A stretch of 64,000 nucleotides of DNA from contig JAFKAC010000044.1 of the NCBI GenBank assembly GCA_025766275.1, forward strand, positions 186,001 to 250,000, given 5' to 3'. Each line of letters starts with the position of its first letter. Within the stretch, counting starts at the first letter, position 1. Below are positions 11,901-22,960 of this stretch, one piece after another. Below the pieces are notes generated by a model that saw nothing but the letters and a program-made list of their open reading frames with translations, was not told where the DNA came from and ran no database searches. The position numbers and the translations under genes are program-made. Source of the DNA: Lactarius indigo (taxonomy: Eukaryota > Basidiomycota > Agaricomycetes > Russulales > Russulaceae).

Positions 11901-14900
11901 ACTTCCTGGAGAGCCAAGGACAGTCTTCGTCAGCAGTCTCGAAACACAGCGAACCACCGCAGTCACTCACTCTCTGAATAGCCGAGAGGACAGCTGTCGT
12001 CAGCATGCTGGAAACAGTGAGCCACGGCACCCACTCACTCTCTGGAGAGCCGAGGACAGCTGTCATCAGCAGGCTGGAAACAGTAAGCCACGGCAGCCAC
12101 TCACCAACTGGAGAGCAAGGACAGCCATCGTCAGCAGGCTCTAAACACAGCGACACACGGCCGTCACTCACTCTCTGAAGAGCCGAAGACAGCCGTCGTC
12201 AGCAGGCTCGAAACAGTGAGTCATAGCAGCCACCCACTCCCTAGAGAGCCGAGGACAGCTGTCGTCAGCAGACCCGAAACACAGCAAACCTTGGCAGCCA
12301 CTCACGAACTGGAGAGCCGAGGACAGCCATCTTCAGCAAGCTCAGAATACAGCGACACATGGCAGTCACTCACGAACTGGAAAGTCAAAGACAGTCGTCA
12401 TCAGCACGCTCGAAACCAGCGAGCCAAGGCAGCCACTCACTTCCTGGAGAGCCCAGGACAGCCGTCGTTAGCAGACTCAAAACCAGCAAGTCGCGATAAC
12501 CGCTCACATCCTGGACAGCCGAGAATAGCTATCGTCAGCAGGCCCGAAACACAACAACACACGGCAGCCACTTACACACTGGCATGTCGAGGAGAGCCAT
12601 CTTTAGCAGGCTCGAAACACAGCGATACACGGTAGCCACTCACATCCTGGCATGCCGAGGACAGCCGTCGTCAGCAGGCTTAAAATTAGCGAGCCACGGC
12701 AGCTCACAAACTGGAGAGCCGAGCACATGCGCCGTAAGCAGGCTAGACATCAGCGAGCAACGGCAACCACTCACTGTCTGGAGAGCCAAGGACAGCTGTC
12801 GTCAGCAGACCCAAAATACAGCGAACCACGGCAGCCACTTACGAACTGGAGGGCCAACGACAGCCATCGTCAGCAGGCTTGAAACACAGCGACACATGGC
12901 ATTCACTCACGAACTGGACAGCCAACGACATCCGTCGTCAGCAGAGCCGAAACACAGCGAACCATGGAAGCCACTCACTCCCTGGAGAGCCAAGGACAGC
13001 CGTCGTCAGCAGGCTCGAAACCAACGAACCACGGCAGCCACTCACCAACTGGAGAGCCGAGGACAACCGTTGTCAGCAGGTTCGAGACACAGCGACACAC
13101 GACAGCCACTCACATCCTGGCATGCCGAGAACCATCTTCAGCAGGCTCGAAACACAGCGATACACGGCAGCCACTCACATCCTGGCGTGCCCAGGACAGC
13201 CGCCGTCAGCACGCTCGAAACCAGCGAGCTACGGCAGCCACTCACGAACTGGAGAGCCGAGGACAGCTGTCATCAGCAGACCCGAAACACAGCAAACCAT
13301 GGCAGCCACTTACCAACTGAAGGGCCAAGGACAGCCGTGGTCAGCACGCTCGAAACGCAGCGATACACGGCAGCCACTCACGAACTGGAGAGCCAAAGAC
13401 AGCCATCGTCAGCACGCTCGAAACCAGCGAGCCACGGCAGCCACTCACGAGCTGGACAGCCGAGGACAGCCGTCGTCAGCAGGCCCGAAACCAGCAAGCC
13501 GCGGTAACCACTCACATCCTGGACAGCCAAGGATAGCTATCGTCAGCAGGCTCGAACAACAGCAACACACGGCAGCCACTCACATCCTGACATGCCGAGG
13601 AGAGCCATCTTCAGCAAGCTCAAAACACAGCGATACACGGTAGCCACTCACATCCTGGCGTGCCGAGGACAGTCGTCATCAGCACGCTCGAAACCAGTTA
13701 GCCACGGCACCCACTCACCAACTGGAGAGCCGAGGACAGCTGTCGTCAGCACGCTCAAAATACAGCGACACATGGCAGTCACTCACAGTCTGGACAGCCG
13801 AGGACAGCCGTCGTCAGCACGCTCGAAACACAGCACCACACGGCAGCCACTCACCCTCTGGAGAGTTGAGGACAGCTATCGTCGACAGGCTCGAAACACA
13901 GAGAGCCATAGCAACTACTCACAATCTGCAGTCCAGTGCACAAACATGGTCAGGTTGGTAGATCTCGAAACTGTGAGTAAGAGCTCACACTCACCAACTA
14001 GTAGTTACGCGGTATCAAGGATTATGAATTCTGGGCCACAATTTGCTGTAACACTTTATCGATACTTACCCAGATGTACGGAAACGGTAAAAGACATTCC
14101 CGGACTATTTCTTTGATCCCCACGTCATCATGGGAACGGGTACTGCAATGCTCCTTGTCATCGTCGCTCACGTTGCCCTTCCATTGGCATACTCACCGCT
14201 TCAAAGCTGCTGTAACACTCAATTCTAAGTTACCTCTTTGCACGGTCAACAGCATCAATCCGATGATGTCATCATTCAAAGCTGCAGCTGTCGTCTCAAT
14301 AAGCTTATCGCAGCCCATACTTTGCTTGTGCATTTCTGCCCAAAACCGTTAGCACGTAACTCGCTATTTGCCTCTCAACTCACTTTCTAATCGCACGAAT
14401 CTAACATTATCATCAAGGGCACATAGGTAGTGCTCCTGGAATTGTTTCTCCGCCACATCAGGCACATTGTCATCTGGGCTTCCGAAATCCTCCACATAGA
14501 TTTGGACATTTCGTAGGAATTGATCATACTTTGTAAACAAGACGACAACAGGCACTGAAAACTTTCTTAATACAGTCACAAACGTCAGTAATGACGCACC
14601 ATTCCCATCAGGACAGATGTCCTTGAAAAACCTCAGATCGAGCTCCGGTCGTTGGTTGTCCATTGGGACGCAGTACCTCAAAATAGTATGACTGTCAGTT
14701 GGCGCAATTGTGAACACTCGAGAGTCCAAACCATATCGCATGCAATCTGTCTCGAAGTCGGGTTTCTCCACACTTGCGTCGAATAAATTCGTTCAAAATG
14801 CCGAGTTCCTCTCTGCTACCCGACTCAATACCGCAAGAGTCGTGGAAAACGTAGCCCTTATGATTGGAGAACACGAGTTCATCGTCGATCGTGTGCTCGC

Positions 14901-15897
14901 CTCGCTAACTCCATGTTTAGAGGCAACCAAAGAGAAGCACTATTATCACTAACATCCATGGACGGGTCGAGTCTAACCTGATCGGAAGTGAGATCACATT
15001 CACCGACGAAAAGGTTGAGCCACGTACCTCCTCGCTTCCTCTGTAAATGGCGGGGCTCTCTGTCGTATCACATATTCTCTGCAGGATCGAAGTCTTTCCC
15101 GCATTTGCCCTTCCTATAATAAGCACCCGGAACTGGACTGTTGGAATTTGACGACGATATTGCGGGATGATGGTATTTGAGAAGGTGGGCCGAGGGCCAA
15201 GAACGCGAGTGACGCTTGCCAACTATAGGAGGAATTAAACAGCTTCCTGGCGCCAGGTAACAACCAAAGACCCACGGGTTTAGGTTTCTCGTACTCAAAA
15301 GTCACGGCAACGCGCCGGTTGATATCTGTGAAGCCTCTCAGCATGAAGCGGACGGTACTAGGAGCAAGACATCACCACCTTCAAGACAGACAACATTGTC
15401 GTCTCCAAACTTGTCTGGCTTAAACTTGACCGAAATGTCGGCAGCCATTATTTTGAAACCCGCTCGCTGGATGGTCAACGTAGCACTGGTGTGGGTCCTA
15501 ACATGGCTGTCCGATAGAAATTAGTATTCGATGGTAAGGTAAAACACGGCCCATGAAACGAACATGTCGGGTTTCCATAGAACAGGGGCACCGTTCTTGA
15601 ATTTTTTAGACATGTATTTGACACCGGCATCGTCCTTGAAAACGAGCTCTAGGTCGGATGTAGGATATTTCTCGATAAAATCGATAGATATTTCTACGCG
15701 AAAATCAACCCTGCTCATAAGAAATGGTAGGTCTCATATACCTTTCAAATAAATATATCTGTACGCGAACAGGTCAGCCTATGCTTACGTGGAAGCTGTT
15801 CGACTAACTGAGCTTGGTCGTCCATATCAGTTGCAGATCGCGAACTCGATCCCATCCCAAAATATGATAAATTTGGCTTTCTAGGCCTTGGTGCCAT
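8923..15897 (-). CDS. GTPase gene A with single-codon exon array (multi-exon)
   Basis: This is a P-loop GTPase of a family widespread in Agaricomycetes. ATG at 15897 opens MAPRPRKPNLSYFG. Next come a beta-rich N-terminal part (FRVEISIDFIEKYPTSDLEL at about 15,700), a second strand-rich exon near 15,450 (AADISVKFKPDKFG), and the G domain. P-loop GRANAGKTS lies at about 15,120, the G3-like HDSCG at about 14,840, HAIW then an intron, YCVPMDNQRPELDL at about 14,660, G4 FTKYDQ at about 14,540, and a helical exon LIETTAAALNDD at about 14,300. The exon ending PFPYIW (14,070) is followed by GTAAGT and then the array of three-base exons. After the array, an exon at 9344 reads AVQIMSLPTIQNV, and a last exon has a hydrophobic helix (AYLTFVQAVILILK) and stops at 8923. 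All exons are open with GT-AG borders, so this is the best candidate for a working copy. The exon chain is my inference. Confidence 0.65.
9394..13997 (-). repeat. Array A: ~67 intron-like units separated by 3-nt exons
   Basis: A minisatellite of ~66-68-bp units fills 9541-13940, flanked on each side by two related but non-repetitive units. Read on the minus strand, each unit starts with GTGAGTGGC (variants GTAAGT, GTGGGT, GTTAGT), has GCTGACGA or similar about 20-25 nt before the end, and ends CTCTCCAG or a close variant. Between the AG of one unit and the GT of the next there are always exactly three bases. I read 69 triplets; the common ones are GAT, AGA, TTC, GAA, TTT, TTG, GGA, TAT and CGA. 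None is TAA, TAG or TGA. The boundary triplets are TTG at 13995-13997 and TTT at 9394-9396. Confidence 0.9.
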
Positions 15898-16440
15898 GTG
15901 AAGAACTTTGATGAAGCAAAGATTGATGTAGGAGCGACTCGGATGGATGGAAGTAGACAGACGCAAGAAAGCCGTGAGACTCGGACATGCGCACGTGGGA
16001 AATAGTGCATTGAGGAAGCGCCCGCCGTTCTATTCCCACTTTCTCGTCCATGACACGGATGACGACCCAACAACCTGCCTGAAACCGTCAAGCCTCCGAA
16101 GACGCAGGGTAGTCGTAGCCGTTGGGGTTTCTTTTTATATCAAACATTTTTCATTACTTTCGTTCGCGCTAATTTGTCAGAAACAGTCAGCTCGACAATA
16201 CCTCCCTTAATTAACCTTGTGACCCCCTCAATGACCCACGCAAAACTTCAACAAGGCAAACCAAGCCTACTCTTAAATGGCGTAAGTACCCAATTATAAG
16301 ATATCCGTCTGGCTCAAAACTCGAAAAGGATCTAGGTGCCCCCCTCCCCCCCCTTGCCTGCCGATCTCAGGGTAAGCAATGCAGAGAAATTACCATCCCC
16401 TCTATCTTGCTCGCCAACCCGGACGCTGATCACTTTTTCC
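15898..16440. repeat. Shared upstream region of GTPase gene A / leader of Nug1-like relic
   Basis: Non-coding. It is homologous to 35100-35570 and 58890-59450: blocks around CAAGCCTCCGA.GACGCAGG, TTCATTACT, CAGTCAGCTCGACAATACC and AACCAAGCCTAC. It separates the GTPase start from the divergent Nug1-like relic, so it may contain both promoters. A C-rich run lies at about 16,338-16,354. Confidence 0.5.
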
Positions 16441-17050
16441 CAGTCTCTACCGCGTAACACATGTCGTGAAGACGCAACGACGTCAAGCCCAGATTCTTGT
16501 CGCTCGTGTAGCTAGCGGCTTTCCCCTCCATGCGCAATGCCCTATCTGTTGCATCGGAGCTAGGACCTCCCAGGAGCGCCAACACGAAGGAATACTGTAG
16601 TTGTGGTAGCCATTCTACATCCATGAGCTCGCCACGGGATTTCTCGTGCCTGACGCCCACGGTCCGATTGGGTTTCGCAGCTGGCCAGTCGAAGATGTCC
16701 GGGCACGAGGTAGAGGGAAAGCGGTTCGGTTCGGGCTTGATTGGTACGTGCTTTGCGCCTCCAATCAGCCCTTCTCTCCAGAATTCTCGGATAGACCTGG
16801 TGCCGCGTGAGAAATCACATACCCGATTGGAGCTCCTCCGCCCCATGACCCTAACGTTACGCCCCCGCTTCCCGACCCGATACCAGCACACGAATTTCCC
16901 TTGGCACTGCACCAGCGCACCCCTCCGCCTTTCCATGGTATACAGGCCAAGCGGGGGCACGTTCGAACTGGTTCCGGTGGACAGCGATCAAGCCGATCAG
17001 ATTGGGCGAAATTTGTTTTCGGCGCAATACAGTAATTTCTCAATGATCTG
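16440..17050 (+). pseudogene. Nug1/GNL3-type GTPase relic (fragment)
   Basis: Same relic type as 196-710 and 59450-60040. Forward readings include the CTAGCGGCTTTCCCCTCCATGCGC block, a degenerate VEDVRARGREKAVRFGL stretch at about 16,690, and an intron donor GGTACGTGC at about 16,743. After the intron come LVPREKSHTRLELLRPMTLTL at about 16,800 and an additional EFPLALHQRT-like segment. The NKI motif is lost (a deletion just before the donor). The P-loop and G3 regions are absent. Confidence 0.5.
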
Positions 17051-17454
17051 ATCCGATCTATCTCCCACCAGCATCAGCATGTGCTTATGTGTGTTATTTA
17101 TTGACACTTACTTGCTACAAGACCCCATCACAGTCATTATACCGTACTTAGCAACTATTTTCAGGTAGAAGAGTGAAGCACACGATTCAGGACAGTTTAG
17201 ACCAGGTAATGAATTGCTGAGTACGTGTCATGTGTTAAGTACACGGTGGGAGTAACGTGATGTACTGTATTTACGACGGAACTAGACATTATGCGAGGAT
17301 ATCGGGTAGCGATCATGCAGCGATCAAATAAAGAGAGACTGTCTGGATGGAGACCCGTGCCCATCTCTTCCAAGAAAAAATGGTCAAGTTGTAATGAGCG
17401 TGGTTATCGAATGAGGGGGATATACACGCAAGAAAACAATGAACATACATAAGC

Positions 17455-18420
17455 TTAGTTCACGCGTACCCTCCAACTTGGCAGCCCCGGTCGCCAAAAT
17501 GGCCCGGAGGCGGAGCGTACGAAGTGAATGCCCGTTCGGCAATAGCGAGGCGACTTGCCTTGTATAGCGCTTGCAGCGAGACCTAGTATCGATCAGTCAG
17601 AGACAAGTGGTATAGAGAAGGGCAGCAAACGCGTACCTCATCTGAAGTGCCATCCAGGCCCAGTTCATCTCAAGCCCCGCACCTGTATTTCCCAGCGCGC
17701 CCAATAGCCACCCGCGCATATATGCACGTCCACGTCGGGCGCAAGAACGAGCACGAGCTCCTTCAGTGCGCCGCAGAGCGCGCCAAACAGCGCCGCGGGG
17801 CGAAGGCCGTCGTACAGCGTGCTCGCCATGAACAGCGTCACGCGGAGGAGCGGTCGGCCAGGAGCGACTGCCAAGGCGAGGCCAGGACTGCTGTTGAGTA
17901 CGGCAAGGCGTGGCACGGCGGCGGGTGGAACTTCGTGCGCTGCAGGGGGCACACCGACGAAATGAGGCAGCGCGAGGTGGGTAATACGCGCACGCGCGGG
18001 TGCGGTGAGAAAGTCGTCGTCATCGAACGCGTAGGGAAGCGTGCCGGTGAGCAGCGTAAGACGTGTAAGCGTGCCTGGCGTCGCGGAGAGTAACTCCGTG
18101 TCGAAGGCCGGCAGGGTCAGCGCCGAGAACGCGCGCATGGCGCAGAGCGCCAGGGCTAGCACAAGCACGAAGGACAGGCCATGCGCGGGCGGGTAAGCGC
18201 GCGAACCTCATCACGAGCGCCGCGAGGTGTGGCCCGCCCGCTAGCCGCGCGACGCACGCGTCAGCGTCGTCAGCGGATAGCTCCAGCTGCGCGGCAGCGC
18301 TGAAGCGTTTCGAGACCCGGTCGAGGACGGGCAGCCGAGATCGCGGGACGTGAGTCAAGACGAATGAGAGTGGAACTGGAGGGTTCTGGTGCACCTGCTG
18401 TTGGGCAAGCCGTGGGCTGC
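17455..18420 (-). pseudogene. F-box/LRR-like protein relic (most complete copy)
   Basis: Minus-strand pieces in order: PPVPLSFVLTHVPRSRLPVL then DRVSKRFSAAAQL (about 18,370-18,290), resembling the end of an F-box-type helix region; LSADDADACVARLAGGPHL; a long open stretch 18168-17665 with TLPAFDTELLSATPGTLTRL, THLALPHFVGVPPAAHEV, PRLAVLNSSPG, STLYDGLRPAALFGALCGAL and ELVLVLAPDVDVH; then a short decayed tail. The regular Leu-rich segments suggest an RNI/LRR-like fold, as in fungal F-box proteins that select targets for ubiquitination. The F-box itself is not clear, so that assignment is an inference. At least two frame breaks (near 18,170 and 17,660) make it a pseudogene. It is GC-rich compared with its neighbours. 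Confidence 0.6.
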
Positions 18421-19010
18421 GTGGCTAGAATACCTATGAGGTAGACACTATGATACACTAGGACGGTGGTGGTGAAGATGCGGGCATGAACTCAGTCGGG
18501 GAGTGCAGGGATGCGGGTGAGCTGAGTGTGTGGGTACGGGCGAGGTGCGTTTGGAAGGAGGACCAGGCGCCGGGCAGGACGATGTGTGTTGGTACGCTCA
18601 GGAATATCTCGACATGCGTGGGAAGGAAGGCGAGACGAGCGAATCGGTTCAGGCCATGTCGAGCTCGGAAATAATGCTGGCGCGTCGCCGAAGGCTGCTG
18701 AGAAGACGGGTATCTGAAGATGGGGGCAATGGCAAGCGGCTAGGAGAACGGGGCCACGGGACACTGGAGGTGGCCTTGGAAGAGGGGCGTCCCCTTCCCC
18801 TGCGGAAATGCAATATGGAAGTAATGGTCGTCATCCGGGATATCGAGATGGAGGATTGGGATGTCGGTCGACGAGATTGTAGATGGTGAGTGCATGAGAC
18901 TGTGCGTGTTACGCATTCTCCAACGGTTTCTAACTGGTTTATACAGTACTGGACCGGCCTCCAAGCTCCAAGGTCGACACAGACTCGGAGCTGTTGTCTC
19001 GGAATAGACA
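18420..19010. repeat. Upstream region of F-box-like relic
   Basis: Shared with 5960-6360, 37560-38150 and 61310-61700. A purine-rich block (GAAGGCGAGACGAGCGAATCGG and neighbours) is conserved. On the minus strand it could hold the first exon of the F-box-like protein; the forward frames through it I regard as shadows. Confidence 0.4.
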
Positions 19011-19300
19011 TATTAGATAATTGTTATATTACATGATTACTGTATTTATGAATAATATCGAGGAGATAGGACCAACACCCGATGACAGAGGTATTCACTA
19101 CGCTGTTTAGTTCTACTCGTGGCTACTACTCGCATTTCTCAAATATCCCAGCGCCTATGCTCCGACCCTTCTCCGACTCCTCTCGTTTATACTTCGTCAT
19201 AGGACGAAACAGCCAGCTCAACAGCATTTAACCTCTCAAAAGCAACCAAGCCTACTCTTCAAGTAATACAGTATGTACCCGGTTTTCATCGCCCAGGAAA
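19010..19300 (+). repeat. Dispersed leader segment (copy 3)
   Basis: Related to 6885-7130, with blocks ACACCCGATGACA, CTACGCTGTTTAGTT and GACGAAACAGCCAGCTCAACA. It precedes the Nug1-like relic at 19440-20450. Nothing coding is seen. Confidence 0.45.
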
Positions 19301-19439
19301 ATGCGGCTAACCTCGCCGGTGCGGAACTCAAAAAGGATCCAGCTGCGGCGCACAACAAAGTCCCCTACTGTAGCGCAGATGCTCTGTGCGTCCATCCGAG
19401 TCCAGCTTACACGCAGACCTAGCTACCGATTCGTTCCTC

Positions 19440-20450
19440 CCAGTCTCCTCCGCGCGGCCCACGGCACGAAGTTGCAATGGTGACGCCTGCGCTGATGATT
19501 TTGTCGCTTGCGTGGCTAACAGCGTCTGCCACCAGCGTCTGCCACCATGCACGACATACCGCTCGCTGTATAGGAACGAGTCTCTGTCGGGAGCGGCAAC
19601 GTGAAAGGGCACCACATCCGCACTTGTGCAAGGTCACCAACAAGGCAGGCATTGTGCTGCTCGTGCTTGATCCGCACGACACGACCGGGGCTGCAGCAAG
19701 CAGGTCGAGGTGCAGGTTTGAGGTGAAGGACAAGCGGCTCATGTTTGTGCTCAACAAGATTGGTGCGTAGCCATTGTCACCATCCCTCCACTTTCCTATA
19801 TTCTTGGATAGACCCACTGCCACGCGAGAACGCTCAGGGATCCGCTGAAGAATTTCAGCCCCGTGACCCCTACAATGCCTTCCCCCCTGGGCCCGGACCA
19901 ACCTCTGCTTTGGCACTGCACCGGGGATCTCCTTCGCCTTTTCGAGGCGTCCAGAACAAGACCAGCGGGACATGGCGCCACATTGTCGGGTGTCGTCGAC
20001 CTCCGAACGCTCTCAAGAGCGTAAGGTGGGCCACTTAATGTTTTTTTTGTGCCCACTCAATGGTGAATATTGTTAAGACTCGCTCATGAAAGTGGGTTTC
20101 GTGGCGTCCCAGCTGGAGGGACGTGCAAAGGAGTACTCTGTTTGGCTCGAGCGCGTCTTGCGATAGTTGACTCTTCTGGTAGCATCATTGACAGCGACAA
20201 GGGGACACAGGGACGAAACGCGCTTTTCTGTGCTTCTGCGCAACATTGTCAAATCGGAAGATCTCAACGACCCAACCTCCGACGATGCGTTCTGTCATTC
20301 TGTGCTCTTCCTCCCATCTCGGCTCCGCTCTACTAGTAATGCTTCTCTACCGGATGTCGCGGAGATACTCGCATGCGTACAAGCCTCTACGGCCAGCATC
20401 CTAATTTGCCCAGCATCCTGGAGAGAACTGTTCTTCAAGTGCTAAGGTTT
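19440..20450 (+). pseudogene. Nug1/GNL3-type nucleolar GTPase relic (second long copy)
   Basis: Forward-frame pieces in family order: IVLLVLDPHDT near 19,650; EVKDKRLMFVLNKIG near 19,740 with an intron donor at the end (G4 NKxD region); LPRENAQGS after the intron; LKSVRWAT near 20,020; RLAIVDSSGSIIDSDKG near 20,165 (G3 motif DSPG changed to DSSG); and an almost intact SVLLRNIVKSEDLNDPTSD near 20,235, which is typical of Nug1/GNL3 proteins. The P-loop between VGCR and LKS is deleted and the pieces lie in different frames. It is a pseudogene of the same lineage as 7300-8345. Confidence 0.65.
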
Positions 20451-21640
20451 GTTTGGAAACCGGCATCGTCACGCATCACCAGTGTCATTGATACTGTCGT
20501 ATCTGTGATTCTCGTCCGGAGACACAGAAGGGCGGTGAATAGCCACCCCATCAAGTCTATCCGGTAAGGGCCGACGCATGCTTTGTGAAACGTATTTCCA
20601 TCATTGGGATTATGCTATCTCTACGGAGACGGAAAATTGCGGATGCTAGCCCCAGTCTCCCGACTCTCCCCTCGAGCGACCGCCGGTCCCTTTTGCTTCT
20701 TTTGGATGTACTGTATATTGCGATACTTGCTATTTCCTTCATTTGTCCATTCGACCCTGTCAATTCGTTATCTAACTATCTATCTAATAGAATGCCTATT
20801 CCTAGATTCCTGTTCTGGTCTGAACGTACAGTGTTGGAGGAGATGAAAGAAATTGGGCCTGCCTATCATGCTGTGGACTCTTGATACTATGACGTGGATC
20901 CTTCCTATAATCTCCCTTCTGACAAGTACGATTGTTGGAGGGGCAGATGCTAGGATTACGACTCTGCCCGGAGACATGATGCACATTGTTTCGGCGACCG
21001 TTGCGTATCCGTACCGCGCACCGTACGCATTGATTGTAGCAATGGCGTAGGGGAACTAATAGCAAGATTTCGATGCGAGTGAGTCGCACTAGAATTAATA
21101 AAGCCACATGACTTCGTCAACGAAGCGCATTTCATCATCTAAGTCATCCGAGTCTAAGTCGTTTGCTGTCTGCCAATAGTCGTGGACTATTGGCGCCCCA
21201 ATCATATCGACGAAGAGTCGATGGCTCACAATTTACATCCCGGGCTGGGTTGTGCAAGTTTTCAACACACATCAGGTTGTAATTTACACTATTGTGGACT
21301 TGGGCTGATTGTCGCCCCACGCCTTTCATTTCCTGGTCATCCGACGATGGGACTCGGATGGGAAACCGTCGCCGAATTCTCTTGATAACCATTACGACTT
21401 CTCTCCAGCGTAGCCAGTCGCTATTGTGTAATACCGTGACCGATGGGCGCTAATTTGATAAAGCTGTTGATCTTCACCGTCAAGGTCTCCGTCGCAAGCG
21501 ATTCGGAGGTGTTGACCCAGGTGCAGTATTCAGCCCTCTCTCCCTCAACTATCATGCAATCCGCGACTATTATCGAAAATGTCAAGACAGATAGGAAGTC
21601 GGTACCATTTAGAAGCTGAGTTGTTGTTTCTACTCACCCA
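20450..21640. other. Unassigned region
   Basis: Open stretches exist on both strands (for example 20585-20884 forward, 21144-21392 and 20780-21138 reverse), one with an acidic DSDDLDDEM segment on the minus strand near 21,145. I recognise no family and see no repeat copy elsewhere in the window. No gene is called. Confidence 0.3.
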
Positions 21641-21644
21641 CGCG

Positions 21645-22570
21645 ATCATACTACAGATTTCGTATCTTGGCAGTTGGTCGGGTCAGTCACTTTCCGTCGT
21701 CTTGTTCCATCGTCGCACCCACACATATCTACTTTCAGTCCGGCGTTGGAAAGTCATCCCTGATCAATCGTATACTCGGTATCGACACAGCGGTAGGAAG
21801 TTATTATTCCGGGTTAACGACGACCAATCGCCCTACCACAGCCTGTTTCCCACCTCGTAGCCGGCCAATCGGATATCAGGCGAGAATATGTCTCACCAAG
21901 AAACACGAAATTCGTTCTACACGATTCTGAAGGCTTCGAACCGGGAGATCTCACGAAGTTCGATATTGTGTGTGATTTTATTTTGGAACGATCAAAAATG
22001 GAAAATCCAGAGGACCGAGTCCATGGTATATGGTGCGCATATCCACCTTGTACTTTACGGGTCATATCTCACCATCATCAGGCTCTGCACAGAGACACCC
22101 CCTGCCGGAGGTCGTGTGTTTGAGAGAGGAGACGAGTTGTTAGTGAAATTTGCCCATGAGAACCAAGGTACGTTTCGACCTTCCGTCTTCTTACAACCAT
22201 ACACTTCGATCGATCAGTGATTATCAACCAGCCCCCCTTGTGATTGTGTTCACTCAGTACGACCGACTAGTACGAACAAAGAAAGCCGAGATAGAAGAGG
22301 ACGAGGGGATAAAAGACCCTGACCCTGTCCGGTACGAGGAAGATGCCCGGAGAGCGTATGAGAAATGTCTGTACCTCGTCAAGAGGACAATTGAGGGGTA
22401 CCTCAAGGTTCCAATGCCGTATTATGCCAAAGTCTCAGGTATATTATTATATTCGTTCCGTAGTGCTATCTGGTTATTGACTGTTCGCTAGTTCGTCCGA
22501 GATACCCTGCGGAAGTCACAGATCTCGTCAGGGCTACAGTTGATGTTATCAATGATAGAATGATTCAAAC
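21645..22570 (+). pseudogene. C2-type GTPase gene, truncated paralogue
   Basis: Exons of a GTPase closely related to the minus-strand gene at 23515-26452. FRILAVGR (about 21,665) is split from SGVGKSSLINRILGIDTA (21,738-21,792) by an intron, the same position as in the paralogue. A third exon reads GQSDIRREYVSPRN then KFVLHDSEGFEPGD, with DSxG as G3. Then come RVFERGDELLVKFAHENQ (about 22,115) and VIVFTQYDRLVRTKKAE (about 22,240) with TQYD in the G4 position. A final piece VRPRYPAEVTDLVRATVDV lies near 22,500. All are open with GT-AG borders, but the N-terminal C2-like part and the C-terminal third are missing after about 22,570. It is therefore probably a partial duplicate. Confidence 0.65.
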
Positions 22571-22639
22571 GCGTGATCATTGAATAACGTGGGTGATTAC
22601 TACCCAACCGGAAATTTTCCCGGTCAACATCGACGCTTA

Positions 22640-22960
22640 CACCTCTGGCACGCAGGCTCAATCCACATTTTTGGAATATCATTCACGTGTATTCTCTGTA
22701 AAGCAAGGGCATGAGTTGTAGTACCCCAGTGTTCCGCAGCAATGTAGAGTAGTTTGATACCAAGCGCATCGTCCTGGAAAAGCAAACGCGAGCGCAGATA
22801 TCTGGTATCGGCATCAGGCTCGACCCTCCGAATATCTATTTTTGGTAAGAAAACAATCGTCATTGTTGACGTGTTGACGGCTGGGGTACGGAAAAAGTGG
22901 AAAGGTTTTGATTTGCCGAAGATCCCTGCGCCTGTAATGACAGCTGGGGTTTGACCAAGT
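22640..22960 (-). pseudogene. Possible C2-like domain fragment
   Basis: Minus-strand reading from 22,960 runs PAVITGAGIFGKSKPFHFFR then IDIRRVEPDADTRYLRSRLL and FQDDALGIKLLYIAAEHWG. The middle part resembles the N-terminal domain of GTPase gene A (LELVFKDDAGVKYMSK...PVLW), and the start resembles C2-domain openings. It sits between the two C2-type GTPase copies. I am unsure of the identity. Confidence 0.3.

Noticed and set aside
12584..13507. Long plus-strand open frames through array A (up to ~307 codons) with repeating Ser/Gln/Arg-rich peptides
   Set aside because: They are antisense to the GTPase gene. The repeat unit has no stops in any of the three antisense frames, because its recurrent TGA (in GTGAGT and CTGAC) occurs only on the sense strand. 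Frames slide among the three registers from unit to unit. No start or signal suggests translation.
9541..13940. CRISPR-like look of evenly spaced repeats
   Set aside because: Units are contiguous ~66-68-bp repeats with only a 3-bp variable site, no spacers and no cas genes, in a eukaryotic context with intron signals.
18530..18889. 119-codon plus-strand frame upstream of the F-box-like relic
   Set aside because: The purine-rich strand opposite the F-box gene 5' region gives a Glu/Gly/Arg-rich frame that is not conserved at protein level among the module copies.
20450..21640. Possible transposase or membrane protein in short frames
   Set aside because: No catalytic motif, terminal repeats or coherent exon chain found.
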